A stretch of DNA of 64,000 nucleotides, taken from the NCBI GenBank assembly GCA_035555595.1, contig DATMGK010000015.1, positions 1 to 64,000 of the forward strand, read 5' to 3'. Source of the DNA: Croceibacterium_A sp035555595 (GTDB taxonomy: Bacteria > Pseudomonadota > Alphaproteobacteria > Sphingomonadales > Sphingomonadaceae). Shown here in pieces: positions 9,265 through 17,156 of this stretch. The notes under the pieces are model-generated. The model was not told where the DNA came from, made no database searches, and worked only from the letters and a program-made list of their open reading frames with translations. Numbering within the stretch: position 1 is the stretch's first letter; every line of letters starts with the position of its first letter. A program made the position numbers and the translations under genes.

Positions 9265-9669
9265 CTATCGATCGGAAAGCCGCCAGTGCCGGATGACCGG
9301 CCAGGCGAGCGGGAAGGGGGTGATGACCACGCGGCGCAGGCCGGCATGGGCGTGAACGATGCCGCCGCCGCATGCGGCCACGGCCAGGTGAAGCTGTGCC
9401 GGGCCGGCTTGCAGCAGCAGCACGTCCCCGGCCTCGGCAGGGGATGTCACTTCGGCCAGCCCCGCCGCCGCAGCCAGAGGCAGCAGGTGCTCAGCGGCAC
9501 GATGGCGCAGGCCATATCGCTGTGGCGGTACGACCGGACGACCGATCTCCGCCAGCGCGACCGCGACTAACCCCACGCAATCGAGCCCCGTCAGCGGATC
9601 GTGTCCATGCAGCCTGAACGGCGTGCCAAGATGCCCCTCCGCCGCGCGCGCCAGCGCCGCGCCGCTCAC
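9265..9669 (-). CDS. GTA NlpC/P60 cell-wall peptidase (g14-like)
   Basis: 134 residues, NlpC/P60 cysteine peptidase fold, expected at the tail tip to cut peptidoglycan during DNA delivery. The catalytic Cys is in LDCVGLVA near residue 31, and the probable His is in AQLHLAV. I chose GTG at 9669 because it forms a GTGA overlap with the g13 stop and puts the family N terminus (SGAALARAAEGHLGTPF) at residue 2; an upstream ATG at 9783 would only add out-of-family sequence overlapping g13. Confidence 0.88.
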   Translation of the reverse strand: MSGAALARAAEGHLGTPFRLHGHDPLTGLDCVGLVAVALAEIGRPVVPPQRYGLRHRAAEHLLPLAAAAGLAEVTSPAEAGDVLLLQAGPAQLHLAVAACGGGIVHAHAGLRRVVITPFPLAWPVIRHWRLSDR

Positions 9670-10487
9670 GCGGCCCGCGTGGGATAGCGGGCCAGCAGAT
9701 CGTTGCCCGGCACGAACGGTTCGCCCTGAAAATTGACCGCGTTTGCAAAGCGCACGCGGCAGGTTTGCAGCGTATGGTCGCATCCTTCGCGCAACACGGC
9801 CCGCGTTCCCGGTTCCAGCGCCGCATGCAGTGGAAAGCCGAGCGACAGCCCGCCCCCATCCGCGCGGTTCACCCGCATCGTCGTTCCAGCCTGCGGGTCG
9901 TCGATCCAGCGAACCTCCCCTCCAGCCATCGCCGTGGCAGGCGGCCCACCGGTGAAGGTCACGCGGTTCGCAGCTGAATCCATCGTCTCCACCACCGCCT
10001 CATGCGTGAAGCGCGCGGCGCTCAGTGTGCAGCCGGGGCCGCAGAAGCGTGCGCGGCAGGTCGGGCTTGTGCGCGGCACCGGGTCCAGTTCCAGCCGCGT
10101 TTTGGCAGATCGCAGCTCGGCATTGAAACTGCCCGCTTCTTCCGACACCTCGCCGATCTCGCCGCGATAGAGCACCTCGCGCTCAAGGCTCTCCCAATCG
10201 ATCACGCCGATCGTCACACCCGCTCCGTCGAACCGGCCCTGCGCTAGGTCAGGCGCGGCAATGCCATCATGCGTCAGGGCACCTTCAACCTCTGCACTGT
10301 CGGATGAAAGGTCCGCGCTGCGCCGCACCGCGCTCGGCACCATGCCGGGGGCGGATCGATGCAGCAGGCCGTCGAACCACAGATCGCGGTCGTGCCCGGT
10401 GAAGCCCAGCGTCACCCCGTCACGCCGCTGCACGCGCCAGAACGTGGCAAGGCCCTCCAGCGGCTCGCGGTTGAACACCCGGCTCAT
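9666..10487 (-). CDS. GTA distal tail protein (g13-like, DUF2163)
   Basis: 273 residues of the DUF2163 / phage-BR0599-like family, a distal-tail component between tail tube and hub. Family features are TFWRVQRRDGVTLGFTGHDRDL near residue 15 and the cysteine-bearing CRARFCGPGC in the C-terminal half (cysteines also at CDHTLQTC), which may bind iron-sulfur or metal as proposed for RcGTA g13. The ATG at 10487 overlaps the g12 stop as ATGA; longer in-frame upstream sequence is out of family. Confidence 0.88.
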   Translation of the reverse strand: MSRVFNREPLEGLATFWRVQRRDGVTLGFTGHDRDLWFDGLLHRSAPGMVPSAVRRSADLSSDSAEVEGALTHDGIAAPDLAQGRFDGAGVTIGVIDWESLEREVLYRGEIGEVSEEAGSFNAELRSAKTRLELDPVPRTSPTCRARFCGPGCTLSAARFTHEAVVETMDSAANRVTFTGGPPATAMAGGEVRWIDDPQAGTTMRVNRADGGGLSLGFPLHAALEPGTRAVLREGCDHTLQTCRVRFANAVNFQGEPFVPGNDLLARYPTRAA

Positions 10488-12802
10488 GCCGGTTCCCGCA
10501 CTTCGACCAGCGGCACGGAGGGGGCTTCCCCCGCCGCGAAGTTCGCCCCGGTCACGTCCAGCCGGTCGGCGGCGAAGCGTACCGGCACGTCGAACAGGAA
10601 GCCCGCCCGCACTTCCGCCCCGGCTTCCGGCGCTTGCTCGAACACGATCCAGCCGCCGCTTTCCAGCGACCATTCCGTCGATGGCGCGCCATTCACGGAA
10701 ACCAGCACGCTGCCCGCCTGCGGCCGGGTGATTCGCCGTTCCTGCGGCTCTGCCCCGCCATAGAGTTTCCGCAACGGGAAGCGGGCCGAGAGCCCGTCAC
10801 CTATGCCGATCAACTGGTCGGCCGCAGCGGGAGTCCCGGTCATCCCGCTGGAACTGAAATCGAACGGATCGCGCAGCCGGAATCCCCGCGCCGCCCCCCG
10901 CCGAGCGCGGAAGAAGGCGATCAGGGCGCTCAGTTCCGCTTCGGACCGGATGCCCGGACCGACATCGAAATGCAGCCGCGCATCGCTCCAGTGGCTCGCC
11001 CGCCGCTCATGGCCGGAAGCGGTTATCGCGACGGAGGTGGAAAATTCCGCGCTCACCCCCGCATCGCGGCCCAGAGCCAGCGGATAGGGCACGTCATCGA
11101 AAGCGTTCATGGCATTGCCTCCTGAAACCGGCAGTCGGGTGAAACCGTCGCGGCAGATCTGCGGCAGCGCCCAGATGAAGCGTCGGCCCACGCCCCGCGC
11201 GGCCGCCTCCTCGATCCCGGCATCGATCCGCCGCCAGTATGGGTCGGCGTCTGCCGCGTTCAGCACGAAGCCCGCCAGATAGTCCTGCCGCGCCAGCGGA
11301 TAGCCGAGCCGCTGCTGCATCGCCTGATAGCCCGCGCGCCGCCGTGCATCGGCCCCGGCGGTCAGCCAGTCATAGTCTTCCAGTTGCAGCCGGTCGTAAG
11401 CGGGCCATGCCCAGCCGGTCGGCACGTTGACGCGCGGAAGTTCCGGCAGGGCCGGGTCCAGCGCCGTGGGCGTGAACAGCAACAGCATGACCTCTGCCGG
11501 CCCGTTCGCCGCCGCGCGCACCGCATTGCGGATAGCCCCGGTAGACGCCGCCAGAGCCGCTCCCGCTTGATCGAGCAGCGCCAGCCCGGCGGCATCCAGC
11601 GGCTGGCGGAAATCCGCGATCAACGGGGGGGCGCCCCCGAACATCGTCCGCGCCGCATCGTCGTAGAGCGCGATCCGGCCATCCGGCAGGGCCCACCACC
11701 ACGGCTCCCCGATCTGGAACGCGACCGGCAGCGCAGCCGCTTCCATCAGAGCAACCGCGCGCACGGCAATCGCCTGTAAATATGCCATCGCCGCGCCGTT
11801 GGCGGGGGAAAGCAGGGTGGAAGGCGGCTCCCACCCGGTCAGCGCTGGCGATCCGTCGGCAAAGCGTTGCTGCCAGTCCGGCGGGCAATGTTCGGCAAAC
11901 AATTCGTAGGAAAGCGAGGTGATCGGCCGATAGCCCTGCATGGCGCACAGGCCGAAGAAATCCGCGTGCCACCGTTCCGCCGGGCCATTCATTTCGGCCG
12001 GGCGGGCGACCAGCAGGCTGCCGTCCATTTCCCATGCCAGACGGTAGAAATGGCTCATTCCCAGATAGTGGATCAGCTCGCCGCGATAACCCAGTCCCCG
12101 GATGCCGCGCAGCAGCCGGGCCGGTGTCTGGTTGTAACTGTCGTCATAGGCGGTCGCCATGTGCAGATCATGCGGCGGCACCAGCACGTCGCCGATTTCC
12201 AGCACGGCGTTTTCGCCCGAACAGGCGATCCCGCTCAGCTCCACCCAGCCATCGACGCGCGCGGGCAGCAGCGCGTTGCTTTCCGGGTCATAGCCCGGCG
12301 GCACGATGGAAATAAACATCCGGTCGATGTCGGCGGGATGGACAGGATCGCTCGCCTCCCATTCCCCCGCCAATGCAGAGAACGGCAGGGTGACGATCGC
12401 ATCTTCCGGCGTGCCCTGGGCGTAATTCCACAGCCGCACATACCAGTTGCGCGCCTCTCCTGCCGCGTCGCGCCCCTCGATGGTCAGCGTCGGGCCGTGG
12501 ACCGCGTCCAGCGGCATCAGCCCGGCGGAACGCCAGCGGAACCGCAGCGTCGCGCGGGAATAATCGCGCCGCGTTTCATAGGCCAGCAGGGGATGGTCCA
12601 GCCGGTCCTCGCTGGCCCAGATCAGGCCCGCCAGCGCATTCGCACGGTGGAACTCCGTATCCACTCGCAGGGTATCCGCGCCCGGTGTCGTCACGGCGGC
12701 CATTTCCGGGCGGGGGAAATCCACCGTCCAGAAACGCGGGTCGAACCGCTGGATATAATCGAATTCCTGCCCGTCGCGTCGGCGGGCCAGCCAGAATGGC
12801 AT
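10484..12802 (-). CDS. Fused GTA tail protein: ~564-residue N-terminal region plus DUF2460 (g12) domain
   Basis: 772 residues. The last 208 (from M565, at 11110) match a whole g12/DUF2460 protein: NAFDDVPYPLALGRDAG, SGHERR, FFRARRG, FRLRDPFDF. Residues 1-564 are unlike RcGTA g12: a beta-rich part with many Trp/Tyr to about 250, then alternating helix/strand sequence with ELIHYLGMSHFYRLAWE and EPWWWALPDG, suggestive of a TIM barrel. I recall proteins of this layout being named non-contractile tail sheath proteins, but cannot confirm this. A strong Shine-Dalgarno precedes M565, so a short g12 may also be made. It has its own GGAGAA ribosome site after a 25-nt gap from g11. Confidence 0.85.
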   Translation of the reverse strand: MPFWLARRRDGQEFDYIQRFDPRFWTVDFPRPEMAAVTTPGADTLRVDTEFHRANALAGLIWASEDRLDHPLLAYETRRDYSRATLRFRWRSAGLMPLDAVHGPTLTIEGRDAAGEARNWYVRLWNYAQGTPEDAIVTLPFSALAGEWEASDPVHPADIDRMFISIVPPGYDPESNALLPARVDGWVELSGIACSGENAVLEIGDVLVPPHDLHMATAYDDSYNQTPARLLRGIRGLGYRGELIHYLGMSHFYRLAWEMDGSLLVARPAEMNGPAERWHADFFGLCAMQGYRPITSLSYELFAEHCPPDWQQRFADGSPALTGWEPPSTLLSPANGAAMAYLQAIAVRAVALMEAAALPVAFQIGEPWWWALPDGRIALYDDAARTMFGGAPPLIADFRQPLDAAGLALLDQAGAALAASTGAIRNAVRAAANGPAEVMLLLFTPTALDPALPELPRVNVPTGWAWPAYDRLQLEDYDWLTAGADARRRAGYQAMQQRLGYPLARQDYLAGFVLNAADADPYWRRIDAGIEEAAARGVGRRFIWALPQICRDGFTRLPVSGGNAMNAFDDVPYPLALGRDAGVSAEFSTSVAITASGHERRASHWSDARLHFDVGPGIRSEAELSALIAFFRARRGAARGFRLRDPFDFSSSGMTGTPAAADQLIGIGDGLSARFPLRKLYGGAEPQERRITRPQAGSVLVSVNGAPSTEWSLESGGWIVFEQAPEAGAEVRAGFLFDVPVRFAADRLDVTGANFAAGEAPSVPLVEVREPA
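11118..11123 (-). promoter_or_regulatory. Internal Shine-Dalgarno for stand-alone g12
   Basis: AGGAGG on the minus strand lies 7 nt before the in-frame ATG at 11110, exactly at the junction between the N-terminal region and the DUF2460 domain. It would yield a 208-residue protein of normal g12 length. That ATG is followed by A, so an ATGA also sits here in the +1 frame, the same coupling signature as at neighbouring gene borders. Confidence 0.65.
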
Positions 12803-12827
12803 AACTGTTCTCCGATATCGGAATGGA

Positions 12828-13400
12828 TCAGAACTCGCGCAGCGCCCGCCGCACGCTGCTCGCCACTTGCCGTGCGGATCGCTTCAGCGCGGTGGGCGCA
12901 TCGGCTCCGCGCGTCTGGCCAAGCTGGATCGATACCCGCACCTCGCGCGCCGCCGTGGGTGTCGCGGCCTCGATCCGCCCGGCTGATGTGGGCACGAACA
13001 CTTCCGGCCCGCGCTCCCCCACGCGATAGGCCGCGCCGGGGGATACCGGGCCGCCCGTGGCCCTTCCCGGCAGACCCAGCAGGGCGCTTACCGCGCCCCC
13101 CAGGACGGACCCCAGGCCCCCCGATTGCGCCGGGGCGGACAACACGCTGCCGATGCCGCTCTGCACGGCTTGCGCCGCGATCCGGTCCATGGCGGAAAGG
13201 GCCACGCGCTTCAGGTCCTCGAACCCCAGGCTGCCGCGCCTGATCGCCGACAGCAGCCCCCGCTCCAGCACGCCGCCCGCCGCGGCGAAGCCGTCGACCA
13301 GCGTGGTGTCGAAGGTGGCGCGCATCGCTTCGATGTCGCTTCTGAAACCCGCCGTGCTGGCCCTTACGTCCACCATCAGCGTCTCGATCTCGTCATCCAT
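12828..13400 (-). CDS. GTA tail tape measure protein (g11-like, short)
   Basis: 190 residues, short as expected for the small tail of a GTA. Features: an amphipathic helical N terminus (residues 1-50), a Gly/Ala/Ser-rich hydrophobic middle (GSVLGGAVSALLGLPG), and the tape-measure C-terminal signature ATGGPV ... YRVGERGPEVFVP near residues 115-140. It sets tail length and probably leaves with the DNA. Its start overlaps the end of g10.1 by 8 nt. Confidence 0.85.
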   Translation of the reverse strand: MDDEIETLMVDVRASTAGFRSDIEAMRATFDTTLVDGFAAAGGVLERGLLSAIRRGSLGFEDLKRVALSAMDRIAAQAVQSGIGSVLSAPAQSGGLGSVLGGAVSALLGLPGRATGGPVSPGAAYRVGERGPEVFVPTSAGRIEAATPTAAREVRVSIQLGQTRGADAPTALKRSARQVASSVRRALREF

Positions 13401-13596
13401 TGCGCTCTCGCTCCATCAGGGCGACCAATTCGTTGCGGCTCAGCGGCATCTGCGCGCGGGCTTCCGGCCAGTCGAAGATCGCCGCCAGCTCGTCCGGGGT
13501 GGCGTTCCAGAACTGGTCGGGCGGCCAGCCCAGCGCGCGGACCACCAGCCCGGAAAGCCGCCGCGCCTGTTCGGTAAAGGGGAAGGGTTCGCTCAC
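13393..13596 (-). CDS. GTA tail assembly chaperone-like small protein (g10.1-like)
   Basis: 67 residues. FWNATPDELAAIF and the C-terminal LSRNELVALMERE match the small phage-tail protein found between g10 and g11 in alphaproteobacterial GTAs (rcc01693-like). GTG at 13596 overlaps the g10 stop (GTGA), and starts further upstream would run into g10. Together with g10 it probably coats the tape measure before tail assembly. Confidence 0.82.
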   Translation of the reverse strand: MSEPFPFTEQARRLSGLVVRALGWPPDQFWNATPDELAAIFDWPEARAQMPLSRNELVALMERERNG

Positions 13597-13901
13597 CCCG
13601 CAGCCGCGCCGCGCAGGATTTGCCCCAGCAGGCAGCGCAGCGGGGCCGTGCATCCGGCAAGGCCCGCGTCCATCACCGCCTCGCCCATCTCCTCACGGGT
13701 CAGATCGCCGCGCTCGGTCAGGCAATGCCAGAACAGTGCCGACACCTCGGCCAGCCGTAGTTGTCCCTCGCTGGCCCGCTCGACCAGTGCGTAGAGCGAC
13801 CCCAGTTCCTGTTCCGCCGCCACCAGCGCGCCGAACGTGGGCCGCAGCGCCCGCGCCTGGCCCGCGACGGTAAAGGCCGCTTCGCCTCTGGCCGGGTTCA
13901 T
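13593..13901 (-). CDS. GTA tail assembly chaperone (g10-like)
   Basis: 102 residues of the GTA tail-assembly-chaperone family (DUF3356-like). It is mostly helical, with FGALVAAEQELGSLYALVERA near residues 23-43 and an acidic LTREEMGEAVMDAG segment. It likely binds tape measure and tail-tube protein during assembly. It is coupled to g9 by ATGA and to g10.1 by GTGA. Confidence 0.85.
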   Translation of the reverse strand: MNPARGEAAFTVAGQARALRPTFGALVAAEQELGSLYALVERASEGQLRLAEVSALFWHCLTERGDLTREEMGEAVMDAGLAGCTAPLRCLLGQILRGAAAG

Positions 13902-14305
13902 GCCGGCACCACAGGGCCGGAACTTTCCAGTTGCAGCGTGTAGTTGCGTTCCCCGTTGAAATCCCCGGCATAGTCCAGCCGCTGCACCAGAAACTTCCCG
14001 CGCAGCTTCTCGCCATCCTCGAACGACAATTCGTAATCCACGATGGTGCCGCCCAACGCGTGCCCGCGTATCGCCGCCTCCGCGTTGCTGCCCAGGAATA
14101 TTCCCGCCGCGCTGACCGAAACCGACCGCGTTCCCGCGCCCGACAGCAACTCGCGCCAGCCGCCGGATTCCTTGTGCGTCACCACCACGGTGTCACCGTT
14201 GATGGACATCTGCGTGGTCCGCAGTCCCGCCACCGTCTCGTAAGCCGGCGGCGCGCCGCCATCGCTGATCTTCAACAGGAAGGCGCTGCCTTTCTGGGCT
14301 GTCAT
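13898..14305 (-). CDS. GTA major tail tube protein (g9-like)
   Basis: 135 residues of the phage major tail protein family. The N terminus (MTAQKGSAFLLKISDG) and C terminus (AGDFNGERNYTLQLESSG) are characteristic. It forms the stacked rings of the tail tube. The ATG at 14305 has AGGAGA 8 nt upstream; in-frame sequence further upstream is out of family. It is 78 nt after g8, the longest gap in the distal half, so expression could be boosted here, as fits a high-copy structural protein. Confidence 0.88.
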   Translation of the reverse strand: MTAQKGSAFLLKISDGGAPPAYETVAGLRTTQMSINGDTVVVTHKESGGWRELLSGAGTRSVSVSAAGIFLGSNAEAAIRGHALGGTIVDYELSFEDGEKLRGKFLVQRLDYAGDFNGERNYTLQLESSGPVVPA

Positions 14306-14383
14306 AGTGTTCTCCTCTGAATGAATTTCGCCCACCCCGTTCATCCCCGCGCGGGCGAGGGGCAGGGCGGCAATCGGCAACCG

Positions 14384-14782
14384 CTATTCCGCCGCCAGAA
14401 CCCGGAACCGGTATTCCAGCAGCACCGCGCGCAGGTTCCCCGGCCGCTGTTCTGCGCGCGCACGCAGGAACGTGATGCCCGCGATTGCGAACCCGCCCTG
14501 CGCTTTCGGCAGCGCTTCCACGCGCGCCTCGATCGCGGCTGTGGTCGCGGCGGCGCTGGCGGGGTCGCCTCCCCGGCAATGCAGTTCCAGCGCCACGCGT
14601 ATCTCGCGCCCCCGCCGGTCCTTGGTGCTCCAGTCCCGGCTCGCGCTGGCGACCACGCCCAGCCACGGCGCGGCTGTGCGCGACGGCGCTTCCTCCGCCA
14701 CCGTATTGATCCGCCCCGCCAGCACGGGGTCTGTTTTCAGCCAGCCCAGAAGGGCGGCCCGCAACAGGGTTTCCATGGTCAT
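14384..14782 (-). CDS. GTA tail terminator-type protein (g8-like, DUF3168)
   Basis: 132 residues, DUF3168 family, expected to cap the tail and join it to the head. Visible family features are LLGWLKTDPVLAGRI at residues 11-25 and the C-terminal FLRARAEQRPGNLRAVLLEYRF. The ATG at 14782 overlaps the stop of the preceding small gene (ATGA); a second ATG two codons on is possible. Confidence 0.85.
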   Translation of the reverse strand: MTMETLLRAALLGWLKTDPVLAGRINTVAEEAPSRTAAPWLGVVASASRDWSTKDRRGREIRVALELHCRGGDPASAAATTAAIEARVEALPKAQGGFAIAGITFLRARAEQRPGNLRAVLLEYRFRVLAAE

Positions 14783-14937
14783 CGCTCCCCGGTGAAAAGG
14801 GGCCACAGCAGGCGCGCCAGCCGCCAGCGCCGCTCGCCGCTGCGCCGGGCCTCCGCGCGGGCCGTGGCCAGTGTGTTTGCCTGTTTCGTCAGTCGTGCCG
14901 CCAGCCGCTCGTTTCCGGCTATGCGTGCGGTAATCAT
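14779..14937 (-). CDS. 52-residue helical protein in the GTA g7 position
   Basis: A very basic helical protein (MITARIAGNERLAARL start, many Arg/Lys, hydrophobic C-terminal LARLLWPLF). It lies where RcGTA has g7, a head-tail adaptor roughly twice as long, but I see no similarity to that family. ATGA overlaps on both sides, with g6 before and g8 after, indicate a real, translated gene. It could be a shortened adaptor or a lineage-specific replacement. Confidence 0.65.
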   Translation of the reverse strand: MITARIAGNERLAARLTKQANTLATARAEARRSGERRWRLARLLWPLFTGER

Positions 14938-15482
14938 GCCAGCCGCATCCGCCGCCACGGCCGCCACAGCGCCGCCACCGCCACCGGCGGGGCCAGCTTC
15001 GCGCCGTCGCTGTCACGCTGGCGATAATGGTGCGCCGCCAGCCGCAGCACTCCGTGGCGCAGGCCATCGGGCAGATCGGCCCAGTCCGCCGCCATGCCCG
15101 CGGTAAAGCGCACCGCCACGCGACTGGCCGCGAAGGGCCGCGTCATCCGCACCAGCGCGCCGCCGCCCGCCTCCAGCTCCACCGCATAGTCATCCGCTGC
15201 CAGTGCAAAGCGCGCACCCTGCGCGGGGATACCCTCCACGGCGGTCACGGCCTGGACCGGCCGCGTCGCCAGCGTCTGCCACATGGCGCAGGCGGGCAGC
15301 ACTTCCTCGCACTCGGCGGCCAGCGGCATCACGCCGGTGAAGCCCTCGCAGGTTTCCAGCGCGGCGCGCAGCAATGCGGTCAACGCCGCATCTTCGCCGG
15401 ACAGGCTCACGCCCAGCCATGCCTTCAACTCGTCCAGAGCCGCACCCGCCAGCGCAGCGGGCACGATGATGGCGCGTTTCAT
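14934..15482 (-). CDS. GTA head-tail connector (g6-like)
   Basis: 182 residues of the gp6-like connector family. The N terminus has a helical region (LDELKAWLGVSLSGEDAALTALLRAALETCEGFTG, residues 17-51, in short). A beta-rich middle follows, then a helical C terminus with GLRHGVLRLAAHHYRQRD. It likely forms a ring below the portal. It is coupled by ATGA to the small g7-slot gene. Confidence 0.82.
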   Translation of the reverse strand: MKRAIIVPAALAGAALDELKAWLGVSLSGEDAALTALLRAALETCEGFTGVMPLAAECEEVLPACAMWQTLATRPVQAVTAVEGIPAQGARFALAADDYAVELEAGGGALVRMTRPFAASRVAVRFTAGMAADWADLPDGLRHGVLRLAAHHYRQRDSDGAKLAPPVAVAALWRPWRRMRLA

Positions 15483-15508
15483 GCGCTTCTCCTCGATGAT
15501 GGAAAAAT

Positions 15509-15536
15509 GGCCCCCTCCCGCTGTGGGGAGAGGGCC
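15509..15536. repeat. Imperfect hairpin sharing the CCCCTCCCGC repeat motif, between capsid and connector genes
   Basis: GGCCCCCTCCC pairs with GGGGAGAGGGCC with one mismatch and a 6-nt loop. It lies between the capsid stop and the connector start. The left arm matches the palindromic repeat at 46556-46577, so it may be a copy of the same REP-like element. It could lower or stabilise transcript between a high-copy and a low-copy gene. Confidence 0.5.
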
Positions 15537-15546
15537 GGGAGAAGCC

Positions 15547-16677
15547 TCAGGCCTCGATTTTCAGCAGTTTGATCGCCGCGCTGTCCAGCACCTGCCCGCC
15601 CACGCGCTTGGTGGCATAGAAGTGGACGAACGGCTTGTTGGTGAAGGGATCGCGCAGGATCGCCGTGGCGCTGCGTTCCGCGATCAGATAGCCGGCGCGG
15701 AAATTGCCGAACGCGATGGGGAAGGCATTGGCCGCCACATCCGGCATGTCCTCCGCTTCGATCACCGGATAGCCCAGCAGGCGGTCGGGCTGGCCTTCGC
15801 TCATCGATCCCTGCCACAGGAACGCACCGTCGCTGGTGCGCAGCTTGCGCACGGCCGCCAGCGTGGCGGAATTCATCACCCAGCTCGCGCCCTGCCGGTG
15901 TCCGGCCTTCAGCGAATGGACCAGGTCGATCAGCGTCAGGTCCGCCGTATCGCCAAGGTCCGCCGCGTCCCCGCTGCCGATATATTGCAGCGTGCCGAAC
16001 GGGCGCACCGCGTCTCCCGCCATGGATACCGGCGCGTTCAGGAACCCGCGGGGCCGATTGGTCCCGTTACCGTTGACGAAGGCGGCCCCTTCCGCGCGGG
16101 CGAACTCGCTGGCGATCTCGCTCGCCAGCCAGCCTTCCAGATCGAAAGCGGCATCGTCCAGCATGGCCTGGCTCGCCGCCGGATTGGCGTAAAGCTCGCC
16201 GGTGGGCGGGGCGATCTCGGCAAAGTTCGGCGTGGCGGTTTCCGGCCGCGCGGCGTTTTCGCTGACCCAGCCGCTCGCCGTGCCGCCCAGCGTCACCAGC
16301 TTGCGATAGCCCGCGCTACCCACCTGCACGAGTTGCGCGATCCGGCGGATCGGGCTGATCTCGGCCATCTGCCGCGCAATCGCGGCGTCGATCTCTCGCG
16401 GCACCGCATATCCCCCGTCAGCGGCCACCGCACCCTGAACGGACTTCACCTCGCTTTCGCGGCCGCTGCGAAGATAACCGTCGACGAAGCCTTTGACCTC
16501 GACGCTCCGTTCCGCCCCTGCCAGCGGGGCCTTCGGCGCGCGGCCGATACGGTCCAGCCGCCCTTTCACCTCGTCCACCTCGCCGCGCAACGTGGCGATG
16601 GCCCTGTCCGCTTCGTCCTGCCGGGCGACCAGCTCGAACGAAGTTTCAAGGGCCTGGGTCTCGTTTGCAGTTTCCAT
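15547..16677 (-). CDS. GTA major capsid protein, HK97 fold (g5-like)
   Basis: 376 residues, phage HK97-type major capsid family. Residues about 15-55 are a charged coiled coil (delta domain, serving as internal scaffold); the mature shell protein probably starts near residue 90 after cleavage by the adjacent protease. Family sequence includes YAVPREID, EISPIRRIAQ, and GSMSEGQPDRLLGYPV. The ATG at 16677 has AAAGGTGG upstream; a start nine codons earlier lies before the ribosome site. An intrinsic terminator lies between it and the protease gene, so it probably has its own promoter or depends on antitermination. Confidence 0.93.
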   Translation of the reverse strand: METANETQALETSFELVARQDEADRAIATLRGEVDEVKGRLDRIGRAPKAPLAGAERSVEVKGFVDGYLRSGRESEVKSVQGAVAADGGYAVPREIDAAIARQMAEISPIRRIAQLVQVGSAGYRKLVTLGGTASGWVSENAARPETATPNFAEIAPPTGELYANPAASQAMLDDAAFDLEGWLASEIASEFARAEGAAFVNGNGTNRPRGFLNAPVSMAGDAVRPFGTLQYIGSGDAADLGDTADLTLIDLVHSLKAGHRQGASWVMNSATLAAVRKLRTSDGAFLWQGSMSEGQPDRLLGYPVIEAEDMPDVAANAFPIAFGNFRAGYLIAERSATAILRDPFTNKPFVHFYATKRVGGQVLDSAAIKLLKIEA

Positions 16678-16702
16678 CAAATGCCACCTTTCGTTTGGGC
16701 AC

Positions 16703-16723
16703 AAAAAAACCGCCCGAAGGCGG
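16703..16723 (-). terminator. Intrinsic terminator between prohead protease and capsid genes
   Basis: Read on the minus strand, CCGCC-TTCG-GGCGG is followed directly by seven Ts, a textbook Rho-independent terminator with a stable tetraloop. It lies 41 nt after the g4 stop and 26 nt before the g5 start, inside an otherwise continuous GTA cluster. Confidence 0.8.
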
Positions 16724-16763
16724 CGGGTTGAATCGTGAATGGGTTGGGTCCGGGCTTCGGGGC

Positions 16764-17156
16764 CTAAGCGATCATATGCACCCGCGCCCCGTGTTGCAGC
16801 GGGTGCGTGACAAGGCTGATCTCGAACAGGTCGATATCCTCCAGCACACGTCCGGCGGGGGTCATGCGGTATCGCTGCGCGCGATATCCAAAGCTCAGGC
16901 CGCTAACCCCTCGGTCGCGCAGCAGCATGGCCGCACGGCTGGCGGGCCGCTCGATCCGCGCGATCACTCTCAGGCCGCGCGCGTCCTCGGCGATGCTCTC
17001 CACCGTGCCGATGCGCGCGCCCGCGCGGTGCTGCCACAACAGCGGCAAGGCCTCGCCCCGCTTCGCCAGCGTCCGGGCAAAGGCCCCGCGCCGGATCACA
17101 TCCTGCGCCGCATCGGCCACATCGAACAGCGCCGCATATCCGGCAAAGCGCGTCAC
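16764..17156 (-). CDS. GTA prohead protease, HK97 family (g4-like)
   Basis: 130 residues. Serine protease of the HK97 prohead family that trims the capsid delta domain. The start TRFAGYAALFD, the His-containing LLWQHRAGARIG (H near residue 43), and the Ser in RGVSGLSFGY are the expected elements. GTG at 17156 overlaps the preceding gene's stop as GTGA. The upstream open frame lies inside g3.5 and is out of family. Confidence 0.88.
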   Translation of the reverse strand: MTRFAGYAALFDVADAAQDVIRRGAFARTLAKRGEALPLLWQHRAGARIGTVESIAEDARGLRVIARIERPASRAAMLLRDRGVSGLSFGYRAQRYRMTPAGRVLEDIDLFEISLVTHPLQHGARVHMIA

